Positions 24,946 through 36,089 of a stretch of 64,000 nt of DNA are shown here, one piece after another. Source of the DNA: Chelonoidis abingdonii (lineage: Eukaryota; Chordata; Testudines; Testudinidae). The translations under genes were made by a program, and so were the position numbers. The DNA is taken from NCBI RefSeq assembly GCF_003597395.2, contig NC_133782.1:10507126-10571125 (forward strand), in the 5' to 3' direction. The notes beneath the pieces are model-generated. The model was not told where the DNA came from and ran no database searches. It saw nothing but the letters and a program-made list of their open reading frames with translations. Within the stretch, counting starts at the first letter, position 1. Every line of letters begins with the position of its first letter.

Positions 24946-25471
24946 ATCTAAGTTCCCTCTAAGCTGTGCGGGTGTGCAGCAGGCTATAAAGGGCCATGCA
25001 GGCGGGGAGAAGGTGCCCCTCCCCTAGTCCAGCCCAACCCTGCTGGAGCTGCCATAGCGGGGGAGAAGCACCTCTCCCCAAGTCTGGCCCAGCCGGAGCT
25101 ACCACGATCATGGCAGGAGCCTCTCCCCCCGCCCCGAGCTGCTGCAGCAAAAGACGCCTAGGGGGAGTCATCTCTCCCTGCCACAGCCCTGGGGCACCCT
25201 GCATTCCTGGGTCCACCCTAGAGCCCTCACACTCCAACCCTCTGCCCCAGCCCTGAGCCCCCTCTTGTACCCCGGACCTCTCATCCCTGGCACCACTCCA
25301 AAGCCTTCACCCCCAGCCAGAGCCCTCACCTCCCACACCCCAACCCTCTGCTCCAGCCCTGAGCCCCCTCCTACACTCTGAACCTCTTGCCCGACCCCCA
25401 CCACTTCCATATTGGTGCATATAACAAAATTCATTCCACACATGGACATTAAAAATTAGAGGGAACACACC
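24946..25471. mobile_element. GC-rich non-autonomous element with internal tandem units
   Basis: The ends share an inverted 11-mer (GTTCCCTCTAA and TTAGAGGGAAC), the terminus of a repeat I recognise from turtles. Between them lies a C-rich stretch, including two units of about 110-115 bp (from about 25213 and 25320) that each contain CCAACCCTCTG, CCAGCCCTGAGCCCCCTC. The element lies about 300 bp upstream, in transcript terms, of the 24388 exon. The open frames here reflect composition. Confidence 0.65.
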
Positions 25472-26348
25472 TCCAACCCCTTCTCCCTGATCTCTAATGA
25501 ACCCTGATGGCCACTAGCCAGGCTTTCCAATCTCTGCTGAGCTCCAGATGATTGTGTAAATTTTAAGTAAATCTGGTTTTCACCGAGGTAAAAATGTGCC
25601 AGGATCCATTCTCTGACCTTCTCCTCCTGCCCCATAATGGGCCCAAGTCTCTCACCCCGTATAGGGAAACATCAGAGCTTGTGAGATATGGTGGTGGTAG
25701 CTAGTTCAGCCAAACTTGCCAGAGCAGATCTGTTTCAAAAGCATTTCAGCAAAGAACAGGAGAGGGGAAGAGGAGTGGGAGGATGTTTAACTGATGCTTT
25801 TTGTACCCAAAACTGAGATTATTTTCCAAACCACCTAGGGGATTTGGATTGTTTTTTAGTGGGAGTTGGGCATCCAAACCCCTAATGGAGCTTGGAAATC
25901 TTACACTAATATCTTTATAGCCAGTCTCCTTTTAAGTTCTGGGCTGAGGTGATTCTTCTCTCCAATCCCATCACTCATATCTATCACCCCAGTGCAACAA
26001 ACACCTGCCTCTTCTGTTGCTGGGCCTCTGATATTTCCCTCACTCTGGTTAAGACTGCATGGAAGAAGCTGGGGTAAGAGCCCTTGTTTGATAAAGATGT
26101 TCCTTCACTTTTCTCTTCTGCAGTTCAATTATTCTTTTCACTGCACTTTCCTGGTCACATATCTGTCCTGAGTTGTGCTACTTTTCTACACTGGAGACAC
26201 ACCAGCACAGGAGATCTGTTTAGTTGGATTGTGTAGAAGGCTATTCCTTTTCTCTTGTTGCCACCTAGTGTTGATGATATGAATTTAAACTGACACACAC
26301 CTTTTTTGTTTGCAATGTTGCGTTGTAGCTGATCCTGGTTCAAGGATA

Positions 26349-26533
26349 TTAGCGAGACAATCTGGGTGAGGTAATATCTTTTATTGGACCAACTTTTGTT
26401 GGTGAAAGAGAGACCCTCCAAGCTGCACAGACCTCTTCTGCAGATATGACCTGTGTAGCTTGAAAGCTTGTCTCTTTCACCAGCAGAAGTTGATCCAACA
26501 ATGGATATTACCTCACCCACCTTGTCTCTCTAC
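26349..26533. repeat. Foldback repeat
   Basis: The arms 26350-26414 and 26470-26532 are imperfect inverted copies (GGTGAGGTAATATCTTTTAT on the left, ATGGATATTACCTCACC on the right) round a loop of about 55 bp. The motif TTATTGGACCAACTTTTGTT belongs to a dispersed vertebrate repeat whose family I cannot name with confidence. Confidence 0.7.
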
Positions 26534-27429
26534 AGGCCCTCCTTACCATTCTAATGTTCTGTGAGGTAATTCTGTTGCCGTTATCCAGTCAAAACTCCCA
26601 CTGCTATCAGTGGCATCCTGACATTTCTGTGCAAGGATTTCAAGAATTGGCTCTTGACTAGCCCAGAAACTTGCAAGAAAAAAGAGGAGATGTTCAAAAT
26701 GAGGTAGAGCACTTTAAGGATGATAATAATAAACATAGGTTATCAAGATATTTCCTTCCAGGACAATTGTGCTGCATGGTACCCTACACGGTTCCCAAAC
26801 TCTGCTCTCAAGGACACTGGTGAAAATCTGGCATAACTCACAAAGTCAATGATGTAACCCAGGACAGAATTTTGTCCAGTGTGCACATATTTGAGTAGAT
26901 TTTTTTTAAACAAAAAATCGATTTTTTTTCAAGTTTCAAATTAAAAATAATAAAATTACCAAAGTATCGAATTATAGTACAAATTATTAGATAGAAAATC
27001 AAGAGTGTAAAATGAAATCCTGAATGTTTGAAATACGTGGTTAGTTACGAACATGCAATATAATAATATACAAAATTTTTTGATACCTGGTGAAACTCTA
27101 TGGCATTATGGGTTAAATTTTGAGTTGGGTTTCTACCCAGAGCCCATATGTGGGTAAGGATGTTCATGGGCCTGCACTTTGCAGCCACAAAAATTACAGT
27201 GTGCACTTTTAAAACTCTGGTACCGGCATGTGCAAGAATTTGCAACCAGGAAATGCGTGTTACACCTGCATAACACAACACTTGTGTATGTGCAACTGTT
27301 GGTGTTGGTCTAGTGCTCAGAGAGATGTTTGCTTGTATGTGTGTGTGCACAAGTAGAAATCTCGCATTGTAAACCAGGCCCCGGGTGTGTAATTTAACAA
27401 GACAAAATGTATGCTATCTCTGGCGTTTA

Positions 27430-27620
27430 GATATGAGCACCTCACAATCTTTATTGTATTTAGCCTTACAACACTTCCCTCCCCATGCTGAGGGAAGGCA
27501 GTGCTACATTTTACAGATGGGAAATGGAGGCAAAAAGAGGTTAAGTGACTTGGGAAGGGTTACACAAAGTCTGTGTTAGAGCAGGGAATCAAATCCATGT
27601 CTCCCATGATGTTGCCCTAA
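27430..27620 (+). repeat. MIR/CORE-SINE-like copy
   Basis: CACCTCACAATCTTTATTGT is followed by TTTTACAGATGGGAAATGGA and GAGGTTAAGTGACTTGGGAA, ending in an ATCAAATCCATGTCTCCCAT stretch. This is the full MIR-like order. Confidence 0.68.
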
Positions 27621-28494
27621 CAAACAGATAATCCTCCTTCTCTCTCTGTATGCATGTATACGTACAGCTAAAAGAGTGAATCAGAACCACATAGGTGATC
27701 TATTTTCTCAAACCTGGAACACTTTAAAGCATAGGAGCATCTACTGGAGTGTCTAGTAGGCAAAGTACACTGCCACAAAGCAACAGCAATAAGGCTGTAT
27801 ACCAGAGCAGTGGCATCTAAATTCCTTCCCCTTTAACTGATCAGCAGGCTTTCTCCATACCCAGAGGGCAGAGAGCCTCAGCTACCAGGAGGCATATATC
27901 TGAGCTCAAGGGGATTTTGATTAGGTGCCACCCTGGAAACACACAATGGATATTTATGATCATTCCACTCTCCACTGAATCGCAGCTTGAAGGGCCATAG
28001 AACACCTCCTAATTCATACTCTATCTCTGTGCAATAGGGAAGGATGTTCTGGTCTAGCCAAGCTGCTGAGGGACTTCACTGTCACCTTTTATGCTACCTT
28101 GATCCCAGAGTCTCACAGGCACCAGTTCAGCCTGGACACAGCTTAGGCTAATATTGAGCGCTTTTTTGTTAATCACACTTTGTTTGTCCTAATGAGAGCT
28201 GTTCAGGGAATAATCTTATGAAATGGTATCTTGTACCTTGCCACATCCCCCCCTTTTGGGATTAATTAGTGCTTGGCTTATTCCCCTCTCCCCCCTCCAC
28301 CATCAGCACCTCCAACACTGTTAGGGAAAAAAAAAAAAATAAAGGGCTTTCCAAACCCCTCTGTTTTTCTCTCATGTCACTCTCTCTCCCTCTCCCCACC
28401 TCCACCCCGTTGCCCTATCCCACTGATGGTATTTGTTCAATCTGGGCTTACAATTACTCCCACTCCCAGAAGCAGAACTGAAGATGTGCCATTA

Positions 28495-29040
28495 TTAGAG
28501 CTGGTGAAAAATCACTTTCCCCCCAAAAAAATTTAGACAAAAATGAAATATCAAAATGAAAATATTTCACCTAAAAATGAAATGTTTTTGGCAAACAACA
28601 TTTCTATTCAAAATGGTATTGCAAAGTGCCTCATGGGAGTTGTACTTTGGGTGCCATATGCACCCATTCTCCTGTATGGGTTGAGCTCTCAGGATGGACT
28701 ATATCTCCCATGTGATGAGGGGAAGAGGTGAGTCATAGGAGTCCTGGGCCATGGTGCATCATGGTACCTGTAGTCTGGCCAGAAAGCCTGGCCCATAAAG
28801 AAGAATGGAAACAAAAGGCATCTGAACTACAACTTCCATGAAGCACCACAATACCAGTTTGAATTGAAATATTTCAGTTTTCAGCTGAAAACACACAATA
28901 TTTTGGTTTTGGCCATTATATTTTGTTTTTTTAAAAAGTTTTCCATGGAAAGCAGATACTTTTAGCAAGAAAAGTAATTTTGGTGAAAACCCAGTTTTCC
29001 ATTGAAAAACAGTTGAGACAGAAAACTTTCTGTCAGTCTT
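28495..29040. mobile_element. Large foldback element
   Basis: Two long diverged inverted arms (about 28495-28720 and 28745-29035) match when one is reversed: ATGGTATTGCAAAGTGCCTC and ATGGGAGTTGTACTTTGGGT on the left correspond to CTGGTATTGTGGTGCTTCAT and GGAAGTTGTAGTTCAGATGC on the reverse of the right. The outer end AGAGCTGGTGAAAAA resembles the ends of the 54632-55267 foldback. Confidence 0.7.
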
Positions 29041-29749
29041 AGTCATTAGTGCAGCACCCTGTGATCTTCTGCTTCCTAGTGACTCTGCAAATGGGGCCTC
29101 TTTTTTCATACCAGTAAGTTGGGGGTGCAAATGATTGCAGGAACAAAGGTTGTCAGTTAGCAGCTTAGATGCCTGATTATGGGCGCACTCTGGCAGTGTA
29201 AAGGAGCCTGGCAGTGGGAATAAATCACCATTATACTCCCTTTAAACTCCTTTGCACCCCTGGAAGTGGTGAAAGGTGTAAGATCACCATTGTGGCACAT
29301 CAGAGAATCAGGCTGTGTGTGTTTGAACCTGAAATTCAGAGTGAAACCTGAGGTGCAGGAGTGGGTTGTGAAAGTTTGGTTGAACTGCTCATATGTCATT
29401 AGAGGAGCTTGCACAGCTCTAATTTAACTACCCTAATGAGCAAATCCTTCAGGCAGAAAGCTTTGAAGGATCTATTGACTTGAACTTTGCAGCTGACAGC
29501 TGAGTTCACTGCTTCTGGACTGTTATCACACTGTGATTCTGTATTGCAAAAAGCATTTAAACCTTCCTTGGTTTCATAGCGACTTGTGGCAAGTCATACA
29601 CAAGATGCTGATTGGGTAGCTGTTTGCTGTCAATGTCATCTGCTTTACATGGATTAGTGCAGGTGGACTTACTGCAGCCTCCTGCGATAAACTAACCAGG
29701 ACAGGGCTGATATATGTGCAACATGCAAAGACTCAGTGCTTCTAGTTCG

Positions 29750-29838
29750 GGGGCAAGATCCTCAGCTGGTGTAAATCATTAACGCTCCATTCACATCAAT
29801 GGTATGACATTGATTTACACCAACTAAGTAACTGGCCC
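29750..29838. repeat. Palindromic MITE
   Basis: GGGGGCAAGATCCTCAGCTG followed by GTGTAAATCA is mirrored by TGATTTACACCAACTAAG and ACTGGCCC. This is a short palindromic element common in sauropsids. Degenerate relatives appear near 8890, 17645 and 54300. Confidence 0.7.
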
Positions 29839-29923
29839 AAAATATATATAGGAGAAAAATGATATACACGGAGAGGACAATGTCGATGGGATGGAAGAGA
29901 CTTTATTGACCAACATGACTAAC

Positions 29924-30109
29924 CTGTTACACTCTTGACTTTGGAGATTGCCTTAGGTAGTGGAATTGGAAGTGAAGGGGGGCTGGGGAGCTGTGCTAGG
30001 TTTCTTTCCATTGGTTTCTGTGGGGAATCTGTGGATTCAGAAATAAGTAAGGCTTGCGGAGTCTCTTCGGTTACTGGCAGGCAGGCATCTTCTAGGTCTT
30101 CAGTGGACA
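29924..30109 (-). CDS. PHACTR3: PHACTR3 exon, proline-rich middle
   Basis: This 186-nt exon has its acceptor at CCTTCAG (30110-30111) and its donor at ACAG|GTTAGT; phase is 1 in and 1 out. After a split valine it encodes STEDLEDACLPVTEETPQAL, then SESTDSPQKPMERNLAQLPS and PPSLPIPLPKAISKVKSVT. The QLPSPPxLPxPxPKA stretch and the closing VTG (the glycine completed by the next exon) match the corresponding part of mammalian PHACTR3. It is a proline- and serine-rich, probably disordered linker. The VTG junction is the anchor for deciding where the next exon starts: continuing with GQAALF reproduces the human arrangement. Confidence 0.93.
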
Positions 30110-31581
30110 CTGAAGGTTTCTTGGCTAGTAAAAGGATCAGAAGCAGTAGAATTAATGAGACATGAAATTAATGATGATGATGATAAACCAAGGGGCCATA
30201 CCAGGAAGATTCAAGAGAATAGAATTCGTGGCATACAGCTGGCAGCACTTCTTTTCCACAGTGAAAATAATGAATGTGTGCAATAGCCTACCAGCCAAGG
30301 TTGTTGAGATAAAAATAAAACACACTGGGGTAACTGAAGAAAGAGTTAGATACTATGTTCCTAAGGAAACTGATGAGTCTTGAAGGGCCAAATACCCTTT
30401 TACTCATTTCCCTTCCCCTCCCCCACAAAAAAGTCTTATGTTCTTTTTTATAATGAGGACAGCAAAGTATAGTGGTTTTTGAGAACTGCAATTGATTATC
30501 TTGTAGAACCCAGCTGCAATGATTTAGTTACCACATGAGCACTTCTTGCTAGGAACACAAATGAAGGGTAAGGAATGATTAACTTTTAATATAGCCTCAC
30601 AGATCTCTCTATGATTGCTCTCTGCAGGATTTCCTGGCAATTTTTATTTTAATCCTATTAAAATGTGACTTCAGCTTGCAGCCCAGTTCCTCTCTATTCC
30701 ACCTGATGCCAGGGTGGCTCAGTCTTTCTTGGGGATGATGTTAGGAACCAAGATTGAAGCAACCTGATATAAGAAGACCTTCCCTTGGATAACAATAACA
30801 GTGCTACAACAGGGAATAGACATTGGGATGTAGTGCAGAAGAAATCGCTATCTCGAAGGGGCTGATGCTATAAGCTACGAAATGCCTCCTGAGTGGTGTT
30901 GAGTGCACTCAATTCCAAGGAAGTCGATAAGTGCTGAAGCACTCAGCAGCTTTCCAGACAATTTGCATCCTTGCTTTTAGAATGCAAACAGAAGGCTCCA
31001 AAGCAGTGAGGCAGTAGGACACAATAGCCTTGGCAAGATAATAGTGTTTAATTTGTTGACAAACAGATTAATGTGTATGTCTAGAAGTGGAGTAATGAGT
31101 ATTTATTGTTTGGGAAAGTTGGGGGAGTAAAATAAATACTCAGCGTTAGTCAGAGATTACTGTTGCAAAATTTTGCTGAATAGAAAGAAAAGTTGCCTCA
31201 CTTGTGAAATAATCACCTCGGTTTTCAAGGAAGTCATTGCAATTGCTGTATATATTCTTTATTTGTTAAATCAGGATTTTGTGAAGGTTGCCCTCAAAGA
31301 TCATTTGCTATGTATACAGCAGGGGCCAAATGCTAAGGTGAAAAGCAGCACAATCCTTTATTTTGATGACCACTTAAGCCACGTGAAGTAGAGCAAAAGG
31401 AAGCCACTCATGAGTGATGTTAGGTATCCCTGAAGGGGTGAAATTCCAAGTATTATTCAAGAACCAGGAAATGCAGTGAATCAAGACAATAGAGTTTCAA
31501 TTCTGGGGACCCAGGAATGCTGCTGATGGGAAGCTGTGAGAGTGATAAAAGGGAGGGTGTTGCTAGTCAATTGGGCTAGAT

Positions 31582-31892
31582 CAGGGGTAGGCAACCTATG
31601 GCACACGCGCCGAAGGCAGCATGCAAGCTGATTTTCAGTGGCACTCAGACTGCCTGGGCCCTGGCCACCGGTCCAGGGGACTCTGCATTTTAATTTAATT
31701 TTAAATGAAGCTTCTTAAACATTTTTAAAACCTTATTTACTTTACATACAATAATAGTTTAGTTATATATTATAGATTTATAGAAAGAGGCCTTCTAAAA
31801 ATGTTAAAATGTATTATTGGCACGTGAAACCTGAAATTAGAGTGAATAAATGAAGACTCGGCACAGCACTTCTGAAAAGTTGCTGGCCCCTG
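31582..31892. mobile_element. Non-autonomous hAT-like element with perfect duplication
   Basis: A 311-bp element runs from CAGGGGTAGGCAACCTATGG to GTTGCTGGCCCCTG. It is flanked by a perfect 8-bp duplication GGCTAGAT (31574-31581 and 31893-31900). The interior is A/T-rich and has no coding potential. Confidence 0.9.
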
Positions 31893-32241
31893 GGCTAGAT
31901 CCACAAAGGAGACTGAGGCTCAGAATTGCAAGACCTAACTTCAGGCACTCTGCCACCTAGTGGAATCCTCAGTCCCAAGTTAGGTGTCCATGCTCCCTAT
32001 ACAATAAATGGGGAGAGTCTATGGGAGTCACAGAAAGCCAGCAAGGTGAGCAAGAAGCGAGCTGCTGAAACTAGCCCCACCCTTCAAAGGTAGTTCCCAC
32101 CTAACTCCACTCAGGGTTCACGGTCGCGAACCATCTCGTGGAGACAGGTGCCTAAGTTAGGTCAGACATTATTTTGCAAAAAATAGTGGTGGTGGTGATT
32201 TCCTCTCCCACCTCTTATAGCCAACAGACTAGTGCTTAGAG

Positions 32242-32560
32242 CAGTGCTTCTCAAAGCCAGTCTGTCGCTTGTGCAGGGAAAGCCCCTGGCGGTCCAGGCC
32301 AGTTTGTTTACCTGCCGCATCCGCAGGTTCAGCTGATTGTGGCTCCCACTGGCTGCGGTTCGCCGCTCCAGGCCAATGGGGGCTGCAAGAAGGGCATCCA
32401 GCACATCTCTCAGCCCGCACCATTTCTTGCAAGCCCCCGTTACCCTGCAGCAGCGAACTGCGGCCAGTGGGAGCCGCGATCGGCCAAACCTGTGGATGCA
32501 GCAGGTGAACAAACTGGCCCAGCCAGCAGGGGCTTTCACTGAACAAGCTGCGGACAGGCT
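32242..32560. mobile_element. hAT-like element, right end lost
   Basis: It starts CAGTGCTTCTCAAAGCCAGT. The interior (GGCCAATGGGGGCTGC, GGAGCCGCGATCGGCCAAAC) is shared with the element at 11719-11968 (GGCCAATGGGGGCTGC, GAGCTGCGATCGGCCGAACC). The expected AAGCACTG terminus is not present, so it is truncated near 32560. Confidence 0.68.
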
Positions 32561-33137
32561 TAAAGTATTCCTCTGAGATGTTGAAGATGCTGGTTCAAAT
32601 CCCTGCTAGGCCTTATTTGAAGCAGTGACTTTAACTGGGGCCTCCTGCATCCTGGGTGAGTTTTCTAACCACTGAGTTGTGGTACAAAGGAAGGGGGCAG
32701 CACTACCACAGTAGTGTTTATGTGGGTTAGGCATGCTCTGAGCACACCTACCAGATTAGGCCTAGCAGATGAGATAATCAGGGGAACTCTTAGTTCAAGG
32801 ATCCTGCCGTGGCTGAGGTGTGAGCTATGCACTTAGCAATAGCAGGATGTAACTGTCCTGATGTTGCAAAGTGAGGCAGTGGCAGAGGAGGGACTAGAAT
32901 CCAGAACTCCAAGTTCCTCGTCCTGGGCTTTGGCCTTGAGACCACGACAAAATTCCCAGAGTACAATTTTCAAAACCAAAGTTTTTCTGTTTTCCACTGG
33001 GCTGGGAACCTTTGGGTGATACTGCCATGAAAAACTGTCAGCTGATTAATCCAGAAGAACACATTTCTATCTGAATACCACAAGTCTAGAAACCCAGAAA
33101 CATTCAGAATACACCATGGTATTTCCAAGTTTTGGAA

Positions 33138-33161
33138 TGTGTGTGTGTGTGTGTGTGTGTC
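33138..33161. repeat. (GT)n microsatellite
   Basis: About 12 uninterrupted GT units. Confidence 0.92.
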
Positions 33162-33859
33162 TAGGTTTCTTTGTTTTTGTTTGAGCTTAATTTTACATTT
33201 GAACTCCAGCAAGCTAGACAAGTTTAAAAATTTTAAATGAAATCCTGTGTTGCTGGCCTGGTCTCCTTTTTTTTAATATATGCACAGTAGACCTTTTATC
33301 TAAATAACACAAAATTAAATACACACAATGGTGAAATATGTACACGTGCACATGGACAGGCTTGGACCATTTTATTTCTTAACTATCCAACACTCCAATT
33401 CAAGCCAATGCAGGAGGCTTTCTCCAATACACACCTTTTGTTACTAACTTCAGTGGAAACAGGATAGGGTCTAGAATGGAGGATTTGCCAGAGGTTGGTA
33501 AAGAGGAGCTAAAAGGACATGTAACAAACAGGAGTGGGTATTGCTGCATAGGAAGTAAGCTGTTTAGGAAAATTAAATTCCACCTTTCAGCGTATTGAGG
33601 CTGGAGAACTGATACATACCCCAAGGGAAGACAAGGAAATGCAGACGACAGTAAAGGTTAGGCCAGAGAGATGGTGAACAGAACTGGCATTAGTAAGGGT
33701 CACTGGAAATAGGGAAGATCTGGAAAGAAATTAATAGCTATATCCACAATTCAGAAACGAGATGGAAACGATTCAAGAAACTAGGACTCTGCAAATGGGA
33801 TTTCAATTGTGAAGGAAACAGTGATGAGAAACAGATGTACAGAGACACAGATGCCACAG

Positions 33860-34015
33860 TCCAATAGAGGAAGTTTATTATTAATCACAGTAGTGCCTGG
33901 AAGACTCCAATTAGGACTGAGACTCCTTTGTACTAGGCACTGTTCAGACACAGAGACATGGACAGTCCCTGCCCTATCAAGCATGCAGTCTCATTCAAGA
34001 CAAGACACATCAGTG
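33860..34015 (-). repeat. Short dispersed repeat, reverse copy
   Basis: The reverse strand reads GGGCAGGGACTGTCCATGTC, then CAGTGCCTAGTACAAAGGAG, then AGGCACTACTGTGATTAATA. This is the same family as 11395-11505 and 45640-45750. Confidence 0.6.
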
Positions 34016-34540
34016 GATAAACTACACAGTAGGAATGGCTGCAGGAGGGAGGAAAACAGCAATAAGAGTGTGGGTTAATATAAGCCAACTATATGCAGGG
34101 CTAGAGTGTTTTGAGTCTGTTTGTTTAGTTTTTATTGTAAGATACACAGAAGGGTGAAAGCACAAATGTTAGATGCCCCATGAATAACAAATCTGTTTTG
34201 GGACTGTTCATGATGAAATAACACACCGTGTTGAAATAGAGAAGATAAGTTAGGTTTAAAGAAATGGGTTGATACAATAACACATAAATCATCTGTCTCC
34301 AATGGGCAAGTAGGAGAAGGGCTGAAATATCTGAGGGGAGACCTGAGGGGAAACCATTTAGGAGGGAGTGGAGTTACCACAAGCACCAGAGGAACAATCT
34401 GATATATCGTGAAAAACGCAAAACAACAGTGGTCCTGGAGAATAGACCACAGAGTAAGAGAGAGCTGGGAATGTGTAAGGGACAGAAGTGGAAAACTGAA
34501 GTTGTGTTTAGAGCTGCAGTGGGGTAAAGGAGAAGGGCTG

Positions 34541-34722
34541 TGGGGAGGGATAGCTCAGTGGTTTGAACATTGGCCTGCTCAAAGCAGCATTGTGAGTTCA
34601 ATCCTGGAGGGGGCCCTTTAGGAATCTGGGGCAAAAATCTGTCTGGGGATTGGTCCTGCTTTGAGCAGGGGGTTGGACTAGATGAGCTCCTGAGGTCCCT
34701 TCCAACCCTGGTATTCTATGAA
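34541..34722 (+). mobile_element. tRNA-derived SINE, turtle Cry I type, near full length
   Basis: This 182-bp SINE has an RNA polymerase III A box (TAGCTCAGTGGTTTGA) and B box (GAGTTCAATCC) in its tRNA-like head. A body follows (GGGATTGGTCCTGCTTTGAG, CAGGGGGTTGGACTAGATGA) and a CR1-like tail (CCTTCCAACCCTGGTATTCT, ATGAA). Cry I SINEs are characteristic of cryptodiran turtles and are mobilised by CR1 through the shared tail. Possible degenerate flanking duplications are GAAGGGCTGTGG and GAAAGGGGGCAGTGG. It lies in an intron of PHACTR3, in antisense. It is not a functional tRNA gene. Confidence 0.9.
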
Positions 34723-35906
34723 AGGGGGCAGTGGAGGGACTGGGAGAAGGAGCCAAGGAAAGTAGGGGGTGAGGATCTGGAATGAGAGGCCTGGTATGGG
34801 AAATGGGATGAGGAGGCTAGGGTTTGGCAGGAGACTGGGAATGGGGCAGCCTGGAAGAGACAAAGGCAGAAGGGTCTGTAACCACTCCCTCAGGAGCCGT
34901 AATAAGATTCCTAAATAGCAAGATTCTTCTCCTGTCAGCAGCAAACTTTGCAATCCACTGGCAAAATGTGCAACTCTTCTCCTTCTAGTGGTTGACCCAC
35001 ATAGAGATGACAACCTACTGCTACCAGTTACTCTGTTAGCTCAAGTGACCAAGGTCTGTGTGGTGGCTCTAAAGGTTTTAACCCCTCTGAGTTGTTATGG
35101 TTCTGCAGGATGAAATTTCTGGGTTTTTTTTCCCCATTTTGTTTTTATAAAAGCCTAGGAAAGTATATACAAAACACTATGTTAAAAGAACATTATGTCA
35201 GCAAAGTCACACGCCTGACATTTAAGAAATGTCAGAATTCAGGCAGAATTATGCCAATGAAAGATTATCCTACCCCGAAAGATATCCTCAGCCAGCCGTT
35301 TAGGTGAGCTTTACATCAGCTTTTCACTGCTAGAACAGTGCAAAGCAGACTTAACCAGGTCCAAATCCTGGTTTGTATTCTGAGCTAGGTCAAAATATAT
35401 GGGTGATTAGATGAAGGGAATTTGGTTTGTGTTTATCTGTACGATTGATACAGGCCTGCTCGTTGTAGTAATTGAAATATCTTGTAAAGATTGTTCCCTA
35501 ATCCCAGCTGGGGTGACAACAGCAATGTGTGTGCCCCCGCATGCACAAACATGCATCTAAAGGAAGATGGGCTGGTGTCTCTTACAGTCCACATGCCATT
35601 GTACTGCTACCCATCCCCTGACATTCAGCCGGATTCTTGGTATAGGAAAGAACTCTCCTAACACCAACATGGCATGGTGTCAAAGCAGTCTCTCTTATGT
35701 GTGCAACTCATCCCAATACTCCTGGCTTTGTGTTCCTCAGTAAAATGAAGGTCTCAAAAATCACTATTCTTACAGGGTTGATTGATTGCTAAGCTGGTCT
35801 GGAGGGACTGAACTGAACACAATGCTCTGGCTCTCTGATGCACCAATTTATTGGACTCATCGCATGGCAGCTCAATAGAACCACGTTAGCATGTTCTGTC
35901 CAATAC

Positions 35907-36089
35907 CTGCATCGTCTTTCAGCTCCTCTGAGTGCAGCTCCTCGCCAAGTGAGGTTGCATTTGTTGTTGCTGCTTCTGTACTTTCCTGCTGCATCTCTTC
36001 TGAGGTAAGTGCCTGGCATACAGGGGATGAAGGGTCACTCTGCATTGATCTGGTGGCACCATCAGCAGCGCATACTTTGCCTCCAGCAT
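35907..36089 (-). CDS. PHACTR3: PHACTR3 exon, low-complexity middle (first part)
   Basis: This 183-nt exon has its acceptor at GTTTTAG (36090-36091) and its donor at GCAG|GTATTG; phase is 1 in and 1 out. It encodes about 61 residues starting DAGGKVCAADGATRSMQSDP and containing SSPVCQALTSEEMQQ and GEELHSEELKDD. Conservation with mammalian PHACTR3 is modest and clearest at the start (DAxxKxCxxDG, RSxQS) and at xLTSE. The region is rich in S, T, E and Q and probably disordered. No catalytic or binding motif is visible. The assignment rests on position, phase and partial similarity, and on the aspartate codon completed from the previous exon. Confidence 0.9.

Larger units (their letters stand above)
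24656..29923 (-). other. PHACTR3: PHACTR3 intron of about 5.3 kb
   Basis: The donor is GTTAGT at 29922-29923. The intron contains the GC-rich tandem-repeat element (24946-25471), a foldback (26349-26533), a MIR-like copy (27430-27620), a larger foldback (28495-29040) and a palindromic MITE (29750-29838). No exon was recognised. Confidence 0.75.
30110..35906 (-). other. PHACTR3: PHACTR3 intron of about 5.8 kb
   Basis: The donor is GTATTG at 35905-35906. The intron contains hAT-like elements at 31582-31892 and 32242-32560, a GT microsatellite at 33138-33161, a minus-oriented short repeat (33860-34015) and a full SINE (34541-34722). No exon was recognised. Confidence 0.75.

Noticed and set aside
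32162..32546. Several overlapping open frames of 67-125 residues on both strands
   Set aside because: They fall inside the truncated hAT-like element at 32242-32560 and its flank.
34541..34615. Possible tRNA gene
   Set aside because: A- and B-box motifs are present, but they form the head of a SINE with a CR1-like tail, and a proper cloverleaf and terminator are lacking.
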